From NCBI GenBank assembly GCA_945898095.1, contig CAMDHE010000040.1, forward strand, positions 1 to 36,614: 36,614 bases of DNA, in the 5' to 3' direction. Below are positions 6,351-14,416 of the stretch, one piece after another (within the stretch, counting starts at the first letter, position 1; every line of letters begins with the position of its first letter). Both the position numbers and the translations under genes were made by a program. The notes beneath the pieces were generated by a model. It was not told the origin of the DNA, did not search any database, and was given only the letters and a program-made list of their open reading frames with translations. The DNA comes from Roseateles toxinivorans (GTDB lineage: Bacteria > Pseudomonadota > Gammaproteobacteria > Burkholderiales > Burkholderiaceae_C).

Positions 6351-7015
6351 GCCAAGGGCCTCGCCATCTCATCCTGCGGCGCCGGCGAGCGGGCCAGGCC
6401 AGTGCCTATCATCGAGTCGCGGCTGACCAACTCGGCCAGCGCGGCTTCGTCCAGGTTCTCACTGCCGGGCGGGCGTTGCGGGATCACCAGGTAGCGCACC
6501 TCGGCGGTCGAATCCCAGACCCTGATGCCCATGCCCTTAGGCAGCGTGACGCCAAAATCAGCCAATACGCCGCGCGGATCGCGCACCGCCCTTGCGCGGT
6601 AAGGTGCGCTCTTGTACCAGGTGGGCGGCAGCCCCAGCACCGGCCAGGGGTAGCAGCTGCACAAGGTGCAGACCACCAGGTTGTGCTGCTCAGGCGTGTT
6701 GACCACCGCCACCATATGTTCGCCCTGACGGCCGGTATAGCCCAGCGAAGCGATGGCCGCCGTGGCGTCGCGCAACAGCCACTCCCTGAAATCAGCGTCG
6801 GCCCAGGCCCGGGCCACCACCCTTGCGCCGTTGCGCGGGCCGATGCGGGTCTGGTAGGTGTCGATCAACACATCAAGCGCGGCCGGGTCGATATAGCCCT
6901 TCTCGGTCAGCACGGTCTCGAGTGCACGCACGCGCAAGTCCATCTCGCCGAGCTCGCTGTGGTCGTCAGCATGGTCATGGTCGACGTGCCCATGGTGGGA
7001 ATGATCTTTAGTCAT
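6347..7015 (-). CDS. nthA: Nitrile hydratase subunit alpha, cobalt type
   Basis: The metal-binding motif VCTLCSCYPWP is at residues 115-125 (C116, C119, C121). The CTLCSC form, with Thr, is the cobalt-type signature; iron enzymes carry CSLCSC. Two of these Cys are normally oxidised to sulfinic and sulfenic acids. Also typical are GPRNGARVVARAW, LGLPPTWYKSAPYRAR, DPRGVLADFG and the end SRDSMIGTGL. I chose the ATG at 7015, giving 222 aa. The N-terminus is His-rich (HSHHGHVDHDHADDH), possibly a cobalt-handling tail. An upstream in-frame start near 7090 would add 25 residues without family resemblance. Confidence 0.95.
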   Translation of the reverse strand: MTKDHSHHGHVDHDHADDHSELGEMDLRVRALETVLTEKGYIDPAALDVLIDTYQTRIGPRNGARVVARAWADADFREWLLRDATAAIASLGYTGRQGEHMVAVVNTPEQHNLVVCTLCSCYPWPVLGLPPTWYKSAPYRARAVRDPRGVLADFGVTLPKGMGIRVWDSTAEVRYLVIPQRPPGSENLDEAALAELVSRDSMIGTGLARSPAPQDEMARPLA

Positions 7016-7208
7016 GGCAGCACTTTCAGGATTGGCCCATCCATGATGACGGACGGGCAGTTCAAGGCCAAGTATTGCACCTCGAAGCAACTCTTGCCCC
7101 GCAACATCGTAGATGCGGGCGATGGACGCCCACTATGGGCTTCGACCTCGCTGGCGCACAAAACATGCGGCAGGTCGGCTTGGATTGACCAATCCCTTCC
7201 AACGCCGA

Positions 7209-7826
7209 TCAGGCCTTGGAACTGGGTCTTGCGTCCATGCGCTTGATCCAGGCGGCGGTCCAGGGATGCTCTGCGGCGATCGACTGGCCGACCATTGCCC
7301 CGAAGGTCAAAAAGCAATAGAGCAGGATGTCGGCAAGGGTCAGGTGGTCGCCACAGACGAACTGACGATTCCCCATCATGTCGCCGAACCACTTCAGGCG
7401 ATCCTTGGCGATAGCCTTCAATTCGTCGGCCGCAACAGGACCCACAAGCATGATCCGCGATTCGAACAGCTTGCGACCTTCAGCGGCACGGAAGGCATTG
7501 CTCAAGGGCTCGCAGATGTTCAGGTCGATGCGCCGCGTCCACATGCGTGTCTCAGCTCGCGCTTCCGGCGTAGCACCGATCAGCACGGGGGCCGGCTGCA
7601 TCTCTTCGAGATATTCACAGATCGCGGTGATCTCACAAATAAAACGGCCATCGTCCAATTCCAGAGCTGGAGTTTGGCCCGCAGCATTGACCGCGGTGTT
7701 GTAGGGCGGGCGGCGGTTTTCACCGCCCATCAGGTCGACCGTGACGATCGGCAGATTCATGCCTTTTTCGGCCAAGAACATGCGCACCACATGCGGGTTG
7801 GGTCCAATTGAGCTATGCAGTTTCAT
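7209..7826 (-). CDS. Glutathione S-transferase family protein
   Basis: This 205-residue protein has a thioredoxin-like N-terminal half, MKLHSSIGPNPHVVRMFLAE at the start and later GQTPALELDDG with CEITAICEYLEE, the glutathione-binding cis-Pro and Glu-Ser-like region. An all-helical C-terminal half follows, including FVCGDHLTLADILLYCFLTF, the N-capping-box motif of GSTs. A good ribosome site (AAAGGT) lies 7 bases before the ATG. It lies upstream of the nitrile hydratase operon on the same strand with a 193-base gap, so it may or may not be co-transcribed. The substrate is unknown. Confidence 0.92.
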   Translation of the reverse strand: MKLHSSIGPNPHVVRMFLAEKGMNLPIVTVDLMGGENRRPPYNTAVNAAGQTPALELDDGRFICEITAICEYLEEMQPAPVLIGATPEARAETRMWTRRIDLNICEPLSNAFRAAEGRKLFESRIMLVGPVAADELKAIAKDRLKWFGDMMGNRQFVCGDHLTLADILLYCFLTFGAMVGQSIAAEHPWTAAWIKRMDARPSSKA

Positions 7827-8020
7827 CGAATTTACCTTTCGTTGTTTCGCGGTTGGTCAGGGTCGGGGTCGGGACGCGCGAGTATTGCACTGCGACCAGC
7901 CTAAGACGATTCAAGACTTTTAAGGTATTGGTGGCGGACGGTTGACTGTCTAAACCGCAAATTTCTGAGCCAAATAGCAATGGAGAGTAATGCTGCGGAC
8001 TGGCGGGGGCTCCGAAATTT

Positions 8021-9580
8021 TCAACTTGCGCTCGTACTGGAATGCGTCTCCAACCGGCGTTGCCCGAGCGCGGTCAGGCGGTATCGCTGGCTGCGGCTGT
8101 TAGGCTTGTCAGGCCGGGTCATTTCAATCAGGCCACCTTCCAGCGTCGGCAACAGATAGGCCTTGCGAAAATGTGGCGTGTGCTTCAAGCCCAATGCGTC
8201 TTGCAGCGCACTGCGAGTGTGCTCGCCTTGTGCTGCCGCTACCAGTAGCCGCATGACTTCCCCTGTGACTTGGTCGGTGACTTGGTCGGTGACTTGGTCG
8301 GTGGTCGAAATTGCCGCCCGTGTCCGCGGATGATTGGGCAATCGGATTACAAACGAAAGTCGGTCGTCATCCGTTTCAAACAGCGGCGAAGGCGAGCCGT
8401 TGGCGGTCATCACCTTGAGGATTTTCGGGATGCCCGTCGAGCGTCCTTCCGTCAGGTCAAGCTCCTTCAGGAACTCCCCAATCCGCCGATTGCGGTATCG
8501 ACGGCTAACGGCGCGCCCAGCCTGAAAGTCCGCCAGCCGGATCGACCGGTCCGGACCGGGGAAGCTCAAGATGACCAAATCTTCGTTGCTGATGCGCACC
8601 TCAATAGGCTCGCGCTCTTCATATGACCGGTGGTAGACCGCATTGGCCAAGGCCTCCTCGATGGCTGCGTAGGGGAAGTTCCAGACCCGCGTGGCCTCGG
8701 CGCGATCCGGGTGCTTGATGACCGTCTCGCGCAGGTAGTTGCGCTGGATGTAATTCAAAGCCTCGCGCGTCATCCGCGCCAGAGGACCCTTGAAGATTTT
8801 TTCCTCGAAGCGATCACCGCCAGCACCTTCAGGGAACCAGACCACATCGATCTGCACGCCAGGGAAAAATCGCTCCGGCGTGTCATTGAAGAACAGCAAG
8901 CCCACATTCTTGGGCCAAGGTGATTCGGTGGGCCCGCCCACCAAGTTTATCTGCCGCGCCAAAGCCTCGACCGACAGCCCCGACGCATCAGCTGCCAGCG
9001 CACTACCCACCTCCTGCAAAAAGGCCTGCATCAGCGGTTTGGAAAGATCATCAATCCGCGCCGACTGGTTGAAGCGGTCGTCGAACGGCACCTTGGCAGC
9101 CAAGCTCAACAACTCCTGTTCGGTGTCGCCCTTTGCCTCGACCGTACTGCTGTATCGCCGGATGTAGTAATGCCAAGTCTTCTTCTTGGCTGTGACAGCT
9201 TCGGGGGCTTTGTAGGGACGGTTCTGCCCGCCCGGCGCCCACAGCACGAGCAGCTTATGCCCCTCAAACTCCTCAACGCTCAGTAGCGGGAAATACGGCG
9301 GCTGGATCAACTGGCAATACGCCAGTAGTTCGCGCTGAATTTTGTCCAACTGGTTGTCCGGCAAACCCGCTGGCGGAAATACGGGCTGGCCATTGGCATC
9401 GCAATCCTGCCCGATCACCACGTAACCGCCGCCGAGGTTTTCAAAGTCGTTGGCATAGGCGCACAGGGTGCGGATAATCGCGTCCGGGTTCCACCCGGTC
9501 TTGTACTCGATGCGTTCGCCTTCGACCGTGCGCTGGCGAAGCAGGTCGGTGAGGTTGATGGGGAGCTTGCTCATATTCAT
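8021..9580 (-). CDS. Schlafen AlbA_2-domain ATP-binding protein / putative transcriptional regulator
   Basis: With the ATG at 9580 the protein has 519 residues, and GGAAG sits about 7 bases upstream. The N-terminal AlbA_2 domain shows ERIEYKTGWNPDAIIRTLCA and NLGGGYVVIGQD. The middle and C-terminal parts match the GHKL-like ATPase of COG2865 proteins: IEEALANAVYHRSYEEREPI, then GRSTGIPKIL and DRLSFVIRLP. After a TDQV-repeat linker (about 427-438) comes a winged-helix-like tail (TRSALQDALGLKHTPHFRKA). Such proteins are common in accessory and defence-rich loci, but their activity is mostly uncharacterised. It stands alone beside tRNA-Arg. Confidence 0.88.
   Translation of the reverse strand: MNMSKLPINLTDLLRQRTVEGERIEYKTGWNPDAIIRTLCAYANDFENLGGGYVVIGQDCDANGQPVFPPAGLPDNQLDKIQRELLAYCQLIQPPYFPLLSVEEFEGHKLLVLWAPGGQNRPYKAPEAVTAKKKTWHYYIRRYSSTVEAKGDTEQELLSLAAKVPFDDRFNQSARIDDLSKPLMQAFLQEVGSALAADASGLSVEALARQINLVGGPTESPWPKNVGLLFFNDTPERFFPGVQIDVVWFPEGAGGDRFEEKIFKGPLARMTREALNYIQRNYLRETVIKHPDRAEATRVWNFPYAAIEEALANAVYHRSYEEREPIEVRISNEDLVILSFPGPDRSIRLADFQAGRAVSRRYRNRRIGEFLKELDLTEGRSTGIPKILKVMTANGSPSPLFETDDDRLSFVIRLPNHPRTRAAISTTDQVTDQVTDQVTGEVMRLLVAAAQGEHTRSALQDALGLKHTPHFRKAYLLPTLEGGLIEMTRPDKPNSRSQRYRLTALGQRRLETHSSTSAS
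8267..8302 (-). repeat. Three exact 12-bp tandem repeats coding TDQV
   Basis: GACTTGGTCGGT is repeated three times without a mismatch. On the coding (minus) strand it gives three TDQV units in the linker between the ATPase-like domain and the C-terminal winged helix. Gain or loss of units would keep the frame and change linker length. Confidence 0.9.
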
Positions 9581-9614
9581 CCCGAAACTTCCGCCGTCTT
9601 CGATGCAAAAGTTC

Positions 9615-9651
9615 AAACAGACTTTCCGTACGGATTCCGTACAGACTGTTT
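9615..9651. promoter_or_regulatory. Possible operator upstream of the AlbA_2 gene
   Basis: The perfect palindrome TCCGTACGGA (9625-9634) is followed by a second TTCCGTAC one helical turn on (9624-9631 and 9635-9642, 11-base period). Outer arms AAACAG (9615-9620) and CTGTTT (9646-9651) enclose it. It lies 35-70 bases upstream of the AlbA_2 start, a typical place for autoregulation. Confidence 0.4.
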
Positions 9652-9707
9652 CTTGCAATAAAAAGGACTTGGCATCTCTGCTAAGCCCTTGATTTTAAAG
9701 TAATTTT

Positions 9708-9783
9708 TGGTGCGCCCGGCCGGTCTCGAACCAGCAACCCCTGCCTTCGGAGGGCAGTACTCTATCCATTGAGCTACGGGCGC
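9708..9783 (-). tRNA. tRNA-Arg (anticodon CCG)
   Basis: The minus strand folds as a 76-nt tRNA with an encoded CCA. The acceptor stem is GCGCCCG pairing with CGGGCGC. The D-arm contains AGCTCAATGGATAGAG, the anticodon stem is CTGCC/GGCAG with loop CTCCGAA (anticodon CCG, reading CGG), and the T-arm contains GGTTCGAGACC. A TAGAAT box about 11 bases upstream (9794-9799) may be its -10. Its 3' end faces the AlbA_2 gene, but I found no second copy of the tRNA 3' end that would mark an attachment site. Confidence 0.96.
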
Positions 9784-9841
9784 AGCGTCGGCCATTCTAG
9801 CAGCGGGCGGGCATTCGGCCGGCATTGGCCGACAGCGTAGA

Positions 9842-9847
9842 TATAAT
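9842..9847 (+). promoter_or_regulatory. Candidate -10 box of the cytochrome gene
   Basis: A perfect TATAAT stands 79 bases before the cytochrome start. No convincing -35 is visible at 16-18 bases spacing. Confidence 0.35.
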
Positions 9848-9926
9848 CTGCGGCTTTGCGGTCCGCTCTGGCGGGTGCGCGATTTGTTCCATCGCAAACA
9901 TCAATGCCAAGGCCTACGAGGATTTC

Positions 9927-10466
9927 ATGAGCGGACCCCAAGATCACAATCAAGCCCACGACGAAGAATCGCACGAAGGGCCGATCAAGACCCCCAAGCA
10001 ACTGGCCTTGGCCGTGTTGTTTGCCTTTGTCGTGCCGGTCATCGTGATCGTGATGCTGGCTAGCTATGTGACGACCGAGAGCAAGCCGTCCGCTGGCAGC
10101 GAAGCGCTGGAAGCACAGGCGACCGCTGCGCGGGTGCAGCCCGTCGGCAGGATAGAGGTCAAGGATTTGTCTGACCCGGCTTCGATGAAAACCGGTCAAC
10201 AAGTCTTCGAGGCCCAATGCACAGCCTGCCATACGGCCGGCGCACTCGGCGCACCCAAGCTCGGCGACCTCGCTGCCTGGGTGGCGCGCAACAAGACCGG
10301 CTACGAAGCGCTGCTGAACTCGGCACTGAAGGGCAAGAACGCAATGACCGCGCAAAGTGGCGGCGACTTCAGCGACTTCGAAATCGGCCGTGCCGTGGTC
10401 TATATGGCCAACAGCAGCGGTGCCAAGTTCGACGAACCGAAGGCCCCGGCAGTAGCGGCTAAGTAA
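9927..10466 (+). CDS. Membrane-anchored c-type cytochrome, c5 family
   Basis: From the ATG at 9927, with GAGGA just upstream, the protein has 179 residues. A polar N-terminus is followed by one transmembrane anchor (about 25-47). The periplasmic heme domain has C98-T-A-C101-H102 and a likely axial Met at 140 (KNAMTAQSGG). It ends with the family-typical FEIGRAVVYMANSSG helix and an Ala/Pro/Lys tail. Such proteins carry electrons to terminal oxidases. An upstream in-frame start would add residues with no signal-like character. A strong terminator follows. Confidence 0.93.
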   Translation: MSGPQDHNQAHDEESHEGPIKTPKQLALAVLFAFVVPVIVIVMLASYVTTESKPSAGSEALEAQATAARVQPVGRIEVKDLSDPASMKTGQQVFEAQCTACHTAGALGAPKLGDLAAWVARNKTGYEALLNSALKGKNAMTAQSGGDFSDFEIGRAVVYMANSSGAKFDEPKAPAVAAK

Positions 10467-10481
10467 GCTGCGCAATGACCG

Positions 10482-10508
10482 AAGCCGGCCCGTCAGGCCG
10501 GCTTTTTT
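10482..10508. terminator. Bidirectional intrinsic terminator
   Basis: The perfect stem AAGCCGGCC / GGCCGGCTT with a 5-base loop is followed by a T-run on the plus strand. It lies between the convergent cytochrome gene and the last gene of the ilvE operon, and touches the latter's stop codon. Confidence 0.9.
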
Positions 10509-11037
10509 ACGTCTGCCCCGGCTCGCGTTGAAAACCAAAGCGTTGCTGCAACTCGCCCGACAAGCAATCCTGCGGCTGCCAAACACCGGTCTCCACTGCA
10601 TCGGCGGCCAAGACCATATCCATGCTGTGCACCAAGCCGAAGCCCAGGTCGGTCGCCAGATAGAGCCGGCCCAGTTCGTCAACCCAGGCCGACTGCTGCC
10701 TGGCGGCGCGGCCGGTATGGCTGTGGATCTGTAACTCGGCGTCAGCATTGAGGCTGAGCCGCCAGATCCAGGGCGTGGCCTCAAGCTGCAGGTAAACGCG
10801 CTGCGGGCCGTTCTGGAAGAACCAGCTGCCCATCGCGTCGCAGGCGTAATTGCGCTCGATGAAGGCGCGCAGCTTTTCATGCTCGATGCGGCTGCCCTTG
10901 ACCTGCGGAAACGGTCCCGCCGCCTGGATCCGCTCGTCGCGCATATACCAATCGCCGCGCGCATCCAGCGCCAGCCAGCCGTAGCAATGAGGCACTGCGG
11001 GCCATTTCTTCAGCGCGGCTTCAACGATTGCATCCAT
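10507..11037 (-). CDS. Conserved protein of unknown function (DUF2946-like)
   Basis: The 176-residue protein contains KKWPAVPHCYGWLALDARGDW, split here as KKWPAVPHCYGWL then ALDARGDWYMRDERIQ, followed by RAFIERNYACD and GSWFFQNGPQRVYLQLEATP. This layout is familiar from Burkholderiales hypothetical proteins, probably the DUF2946 group, although I cannot verify the family number. It has no signal peptide or membrane segment. It is the last gene of the ilvE operon, 9 bases after the hydrolase stop. Function unknown. Confidence 0.8.
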   Translation of the reverse strand: MDAIVEAALKKWPAVPHCYGWLALDARGDWYMRDERIQAAGPFPQVKGSRIEHEKLRAFIERNYACDAMGSWFFQNGPQRVYLQLEATPWIWRLSLNADAELQIHSHTGRAARQQSAWVDELGRLYLATDLGFGLVHSMDMVLAADAVETGVWQPQDCLSGELQQRFGFQREPGQT

Positions 11038-11046
11038 GGGGCTCCT

Positions 11047-12003
11047 TCAGCAGTTTGAGGCCAGCCAGTCGCAGACCTGCTCGGGCATCGCCAGCAGCCG
11101 GCCGGGCGGCCGGCCCGCAGTGAAGCCGACATGCCCACCCTGCTCGGGCTGCCAGAGCCTGACGTAGCTGTTTACATCCTGCTGCAGCGGTAGACAGGAG
11201 GCGGGCACGAAGGGGTCATTGCGGGCATTCAGCAGCAGGGCCGGAATGCGGATGCGCTGCAACTGCGGCTTGGCCGAGGCGCGCAGCCAATAATCTTCGG
11301 TGCTGCGAAAACCATGCAGCGGCGCGGTGAACAGCTGGTCGAATTCGTACAGATTGCGCGCCTGGCGCAGCCGCTCGCCATCGAACAGCCCCGGATGCTG
11401 GGCCAGTTTGCGCAAGGCTTTGGGCACCATCGTGCGCAAGAACATGCGGGTGTAAGTGTGGCGGTTGAAACCCCGGCCGATCGCGTGGCCGGCCGCGGTC
11501 AGGTCGATCGGCGAGCAGACCGCGCAGACTGCCGAAGCATTGGCCGCTGCATCAGCACCGCTCTCCTCGGCCCAGCGCAGCAGGGCATTGCCGCCGAGCG
11601 AAACACCCACTGCAAGCACCGGCCCGCCGTTTGCGGCGCGCAAGCGATCGAGCAGCCAGCCGATCTCCTCGAAATCGCCTGAATGGTAAGCACGCGGCGC
11701 CAGGTTCAGCTCACCTGAGCAACCGCGAAAATGCGGCAGCGCGAAGCCCCAGCCGCGCGCTTTGGCAACCGCAGCGAAGGCCTTCGCATAATGGCTTTGC
11801 GAGCTGCCCTCGAGCCCATGGAACAGCACCAGCAGCGGCGCGCCGACGGGTGCATCGAGCCGGTCGACATCGACGAAATCACCATCGGGCGTATCCCAGC
11901 GTTCGCGCCTGAAGCTGGCAGCGGCGCCGGCATCAGCAAACAGCGCCGGCCAGATCGTCTGCAACTGGCCGCCGGGGAGCCAGCGAGGGGCCTGATAGAC
12001 CAT
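11047..12003 (-). CDS. Alpha/beta hydrolase, YheT family
   Basis: The 318-residue protein begins YQAPRWLPGGQLQTIWPALF, the hallmark of the YheT/UPF0017 group. LLVLFHGLEGSS (oxyanion region), the nucleophile elbow GVSLGGNALLRW, RNDPFVPASCLP near the acid, and GGHVGFTAG with the catalytic His follow. The substrate is probably a carboxylic ester but is unknown. The ATG at 12003 shares a base with the stop of the preceding gene (TGATG), so translation is coupled. A TTG one codon earlier is less likely. Confidence 0.93.
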   Translation of the reverse strand: MVYQAPRWLPGGQLQTIWPALFADAGAAASFRRERWDTPDGDFVDVDRLDAPVGAPLLVLFHGLEGSSQSHYAKAFAAVAKARGWGFALPHFRGCSGELNLAPRAYHSGDFEEIGWLLDRLRAANGGPVLAVGVSLGGNALLRWAEESGADAAANASAVCAVCSPIDLTAAGHAIGRGFNRHTYTRMFLRTMVPKALRKLAQHPGLFDGERLRQARNLYEFDQLFTAPLHGFRSTEDYWLRASAKPQLQRIRIPALLLNARNDPFVPASCLPLQQDVNSYVRLWQPEQGGHVGFTAGRPPGRLLAMPEQVCDWLASNC

Positions 12004-12449
12004 CAATGCAGGGTCGTGGGCAGGTCGGCGGCCAGGACCTGCACGTCATGCGGGGTGCCGGGGCTGGCATGGTGGACCATCATGCGCCAGCCCTGCGCGG
12101 TCTTCAGATAAACATTGGTCGAGATGACCCAGGCGCTTTGCTGACCTTCATTGCTGTTGACCAGCACCCGCTCGAGCACCTGGTGGATGGCGGTATCGCC
12201 GGATTGAAAGCGCCGCACCCGCTCAACTTGAACCGCAATCGCGCCATGGGAAAACACCGCCTCGAAGGTCGTGCGGATGGCACCCGCGCCGACCACCCTC
12301 GGCCCGCCCGGATGCACGCAGCTGATCTCTTCTTCATCGGCCCAGACCTGCATCAAGCGACCCAGATCGCCTTGCTGCAGCGCTTCGTAGAACTGTTGCT
12401 CGATCTCCTCGGGAGACGCCAGCAAGACCTGGGCTTTGGGGACTGGCAT
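12003..12449 (-). CDS. NTF2/SnoaL-like (DUF4440-type) protein
   Basis: From the ATG at 12449 the protein has 148 residues. It shows the usual cone-fold pattern: SPEEIEQQFYEALQQGDLGR, VWADEEEISCVHPGGPRVVG, AIRTTFEAVF, then strands ending in AWVISTNVYLKTAQGWRMMV and HHASPGTP. Family members bind or transform small hydrophobic ligands, but many have no known activity. It sits 12 bases after the zinc-finger gene and overlaps the YheT gene by one base. Residues upstream of this Met in the longer reading frame overlap the zinc-finger gene and are not part of the fold. Confidence 0.88.
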   Translation of the reverse strand: MPVPKAQVLLASPEEIEQQFYEALQQGDLGRLMQVWADEEEISCVHPGGPRVVGAGAIRTTFEAVFSHGAIAVQVERVRRFQSGDTAIHQVLERVLVNSNEGQQSAWVISTNVYLKTAQGWRMMVHHASPGTPHDVQVLAADLPTTLH

Positions 12450-12460
12450 GGCTGAAAAGA

Positions 12461-12664
12461 TCAATGCCCGTGCAGAATCTCGCCAGCCTTCAACTGGTAG
12501 ACGGTGCCGCAGTAAGGGCATTTGCCATGGCCGGCATGCGAGATGTCGATGAAGACCTTCGGGTGCGTGCTCCACAAAGCCATCTTCGGATTCGGACAGG
12601 CGACGACGCCGGGGCCTTGCACGTCGCTGGCGGTCACTTCGACGACTGCTATCGGTTTTTTCAT
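12461..12664 (-). CDS. Small zinc-finger (zf-CHCC) protein
   Basis: The 67-residue protein has the CHCC ligand set: ACPNP early, SHAGHGKCPYCGTVYQL late. The fold is related to the mitochondrial complex I subunit NDUFS6, and members are common as small proteins next to ilvE in betaproteobacteria. It starts 8 bases after the ilvE stop, so it is clearly in the operon. A precise role is not known. Confidence 0.9.
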   Translation of the reverse strand: MKKPIAVVEVTASDVQGPGVVACPNPKMALWSTHPKVFIDISHAGHGKCPYCGTVYQLKAGEILHGH

Positions 12665-12672
12665 TTTCAGCC

Positions 12673-13596
12673 TCAGACCAAGGTCAGCCAGCCAGCATAT
12701 TTCGGATTGCGTCCGTTCACGATGTCGAAGAACGCGCTCTGGATCTTCTCGGTGATCGGGCCGCGCGAGCCGCTGCCGAGTTCGACCCGGTCGAGTTCGC
12801 GGATCGGTGTCACTTCGGCTGCGGTGCCGGTGAAGAAGGCCTCGTCGCAGATATAGACCTCGTCGCGGGTGATGCGTTTTTCCACCAGCTTCAGACCCAG
12901 GTCTTCGCAGATATGCATGATCGTGTTGCGGGTGATGCCGTTCAGCGCGCCAGCCGAAAGGTCAGGCGTGTAGACCACGCCTTTCTTGATGATGAAGAGG
13001 TTCTCGCCAGCGCCTTCGGAAACGAAACCCGAGGCATCAAGCAGCATCGCTTCGTCATAGCCGTCCTCGGTCGCTTCCATATTGGCCAGGATCGAGTTGG
13101 TGTAGTTGCTGACCGCCTTGGCCTGCGTCATCGTGATGTTGACATGGTGGCGGGTGTAACTGCTGGTCTTGACGCGGATGCCGCGCTGCATGCCTTCTTC
13201 ACCCAGATATGCGCCCCAGGGCCAGGCGGCAACCATCAGGTGGATCTTGTTGCCCTTGGGCGAGACGCCAAGCTTTTCAGAGCCGATCCAGGCCAGCGGG
13301 CGCAAGTAGCAGCTTTCCAGCTTGTTTTCGCGCACGACCTGCTTCTGCGCCGCTTCGACCTGCTCGGGCGTGAAGGGAATCTTCATGCGCAGGATCTTGG
13401 CGCTGTTGAAGAGCCGTTCGGTATGTTCCTGCAGGCGGAAGATTGCCGTGCCAGCCGCGGTGTTGTAGGCGCGCACACCCTCGAAAGCGCCGCAGCCATA
13501 GTGCAGCGTGTGGCTCAGCACATGGATCTTGGCATCGCGCCATTCCACCAGCTCGCCGTCCATCCAGATCTTGCCGTCGCGGTCGTCCAATGACAT
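12673..13596 (-). CDS. ilvE: Branched-chain amino acid aminotransferase
   Basis: This PLP enzyme makes the last step of Val, Leu and Ile synthesis, and the first of their breakdown, using glutamate/2-oxoglutarate. The 307-residue length is typical. The PLP lysine is probably K160 in TQAKAVSNYTNS. Class IV signatures GCGAFEGVRAY, WPWGAYLG, DASGFVSEGAGENLF and FTGTAAEVTPIRELD are all present. The ATG at 13596 has AAGGA 7 bases upstream; a longer in-frame extension lacks similarity. It heads a five-gene operon (ilvE, zf-CHCC, NTF2-like, YheT, DUF). Confidence 0.97.
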   Translation of the reverse strand: MSLDDRDGKIWMDGELVEWRDAKIHVLSHTLHYGCGAFEGVRAYNTAAGTAIFRLQEHTERLFNSAKILRMKIPFTPEQVEAAQKQVVRENKLESCYLRPLAWIGSEKLGVSPKGNKIHLMVAAWPWGAYLGEEGMQRGIRVKTSSYTRHHVNITMTQAKAVSNYTNSILANMEATEDGYDEAMLLDASGFVSEGAGENLFIIKKGVVYTPDLSAGALNGITRNTIMHICEDLGLKLVEKRITRDEVYICDEAFFTGTAAEVTPIRELDRVELGSGSRGPITEKIQSAFFDIVNGRNPKYAGWLTLV

Positions 13597-13837
13597 GAGG
13601 TATTCCTTGTGTTGCGCTGGGAGGTGACAAGCCGTTGATTCTAGCGGCGCCGCGCTGCACCCAATCCAACCCTCGCTGCAGCGAGGTTCGGCCAGGACCA
13701 GCCCCGCAAGCGGGTGAGCAGGGTCCCCGAACTGGGGGGAATTGACGGGAAACAAGTTGACAGTGGCCGCCACTGCTCGAATCGGGACCGTGGACGACAC
13801 CACATTCCCTCAATTCACGCCAAAAGGATCTCATCTC

Positions 13838-14416
13838 ATGAAACTCAAACTTGCAATATCGAGTGTTGCGCTGGCCGCTGCGGCATTTGCCGCGCCTGCA
13901 CAGGCAAATTCCTTCAACTGCATCACAAATAACAGCCTGGCGACATGCAATCAGGCGACGAGCGCGATCACCTGGACCACGGCAGGCTCAACCTTGACCA
14001 TCTCGAATGCGGGTCCATATGTCGCTGACCAAACAGGCCCTGTCGTCACTTCAATCTATTTCGAATTATTCGCCCCCACTCTTGGCCCAGCCTCTGGGCC
14101 CAAAGTTCAATATTCCCAAAATGGATCGCCTGGCAATCTCCCGGGTGGAAATACTGTTGGTTTCACTGAATTCTCCAGCTTTTCACCCGACAGCCCCTCG
14201 CCTAAATGGGGCATCAACCCCGGCGAATCGCTCAGCTTTAGCGCTGTTCAAAACCTAAGTTATCGCTTGGGCATTCATGTGCAAGCGCTGCAAGGTGGTT
14301 TGAGCGAATCGCTGGTGGCAACTGTTTCACATGCGCCCGAGCCCGAAACCTACGCGCTGATGCTCGCCGGCCTCGGCCTGGTCGGTTTCATGGCGAGGCG
14401 CCGCAAGCTCGGCTGA
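13838..14416 (+). CDS. PEP-CTERM sorting-domain protein
   Basis: The 192-residue exported protein has a signal peptide (KLKLAISSVALAAAAFAA, cleavage probably after AQA). Its Ser/Thr/Asn/Gly-rich middle contains a Cys pair (NCITNNSLATCN). The C-terminus is a classic PEP-CTERM signal: PEPETYALMLAGLGLVGF then MARRRK. Exosortase normally cuts such signals in bacteria that make exopolysaccharide; no exosortase gene is in the window. AAGGA lies about 10 bases before the ATG at 13838, and a terminator follows. The middle domain is not recognised. Confidence 0.92.
   Translation: MKLKLAISSVALAAAAFAAPAQANSFNCITNNSLATCNQATSAITWTTAGSTLTISNAGPYVADQTGPVVTSIYFELFAPTLGPASGPKVQYSQNGSPGNLPGGNTVGFTEFSSFSPDSPSPKWGINPGESLSFSAVQNLSYRLGIHVQALQGGLSESLVATVSHAPEPETYALMLAGLGLVGFMARRRKLG

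Noticed and set aside
5649-7246. Long plus-strand reading frames opposite the nitrile hydratase genes
   Set aside because: They are antisense shadows produced by high-G+C codon bias; the minus strand encodes complete recognisable subunits.
7263-7273. Eleven-base match to the MITE end (GGATGCTCTGC) in the GST gene
   Set aside because: It lies inside an intact, conserved coding region, has no partner repeat and no TTAG duplication; chance match.
7012-7392. Minus-strand reading frame between the GST gene and nitrile hydratase alpha
   Set aside because: It is out of frame with the GST gene it overlaps, has shadow-like Arg/Pro-rich composition and no recognisable domain.
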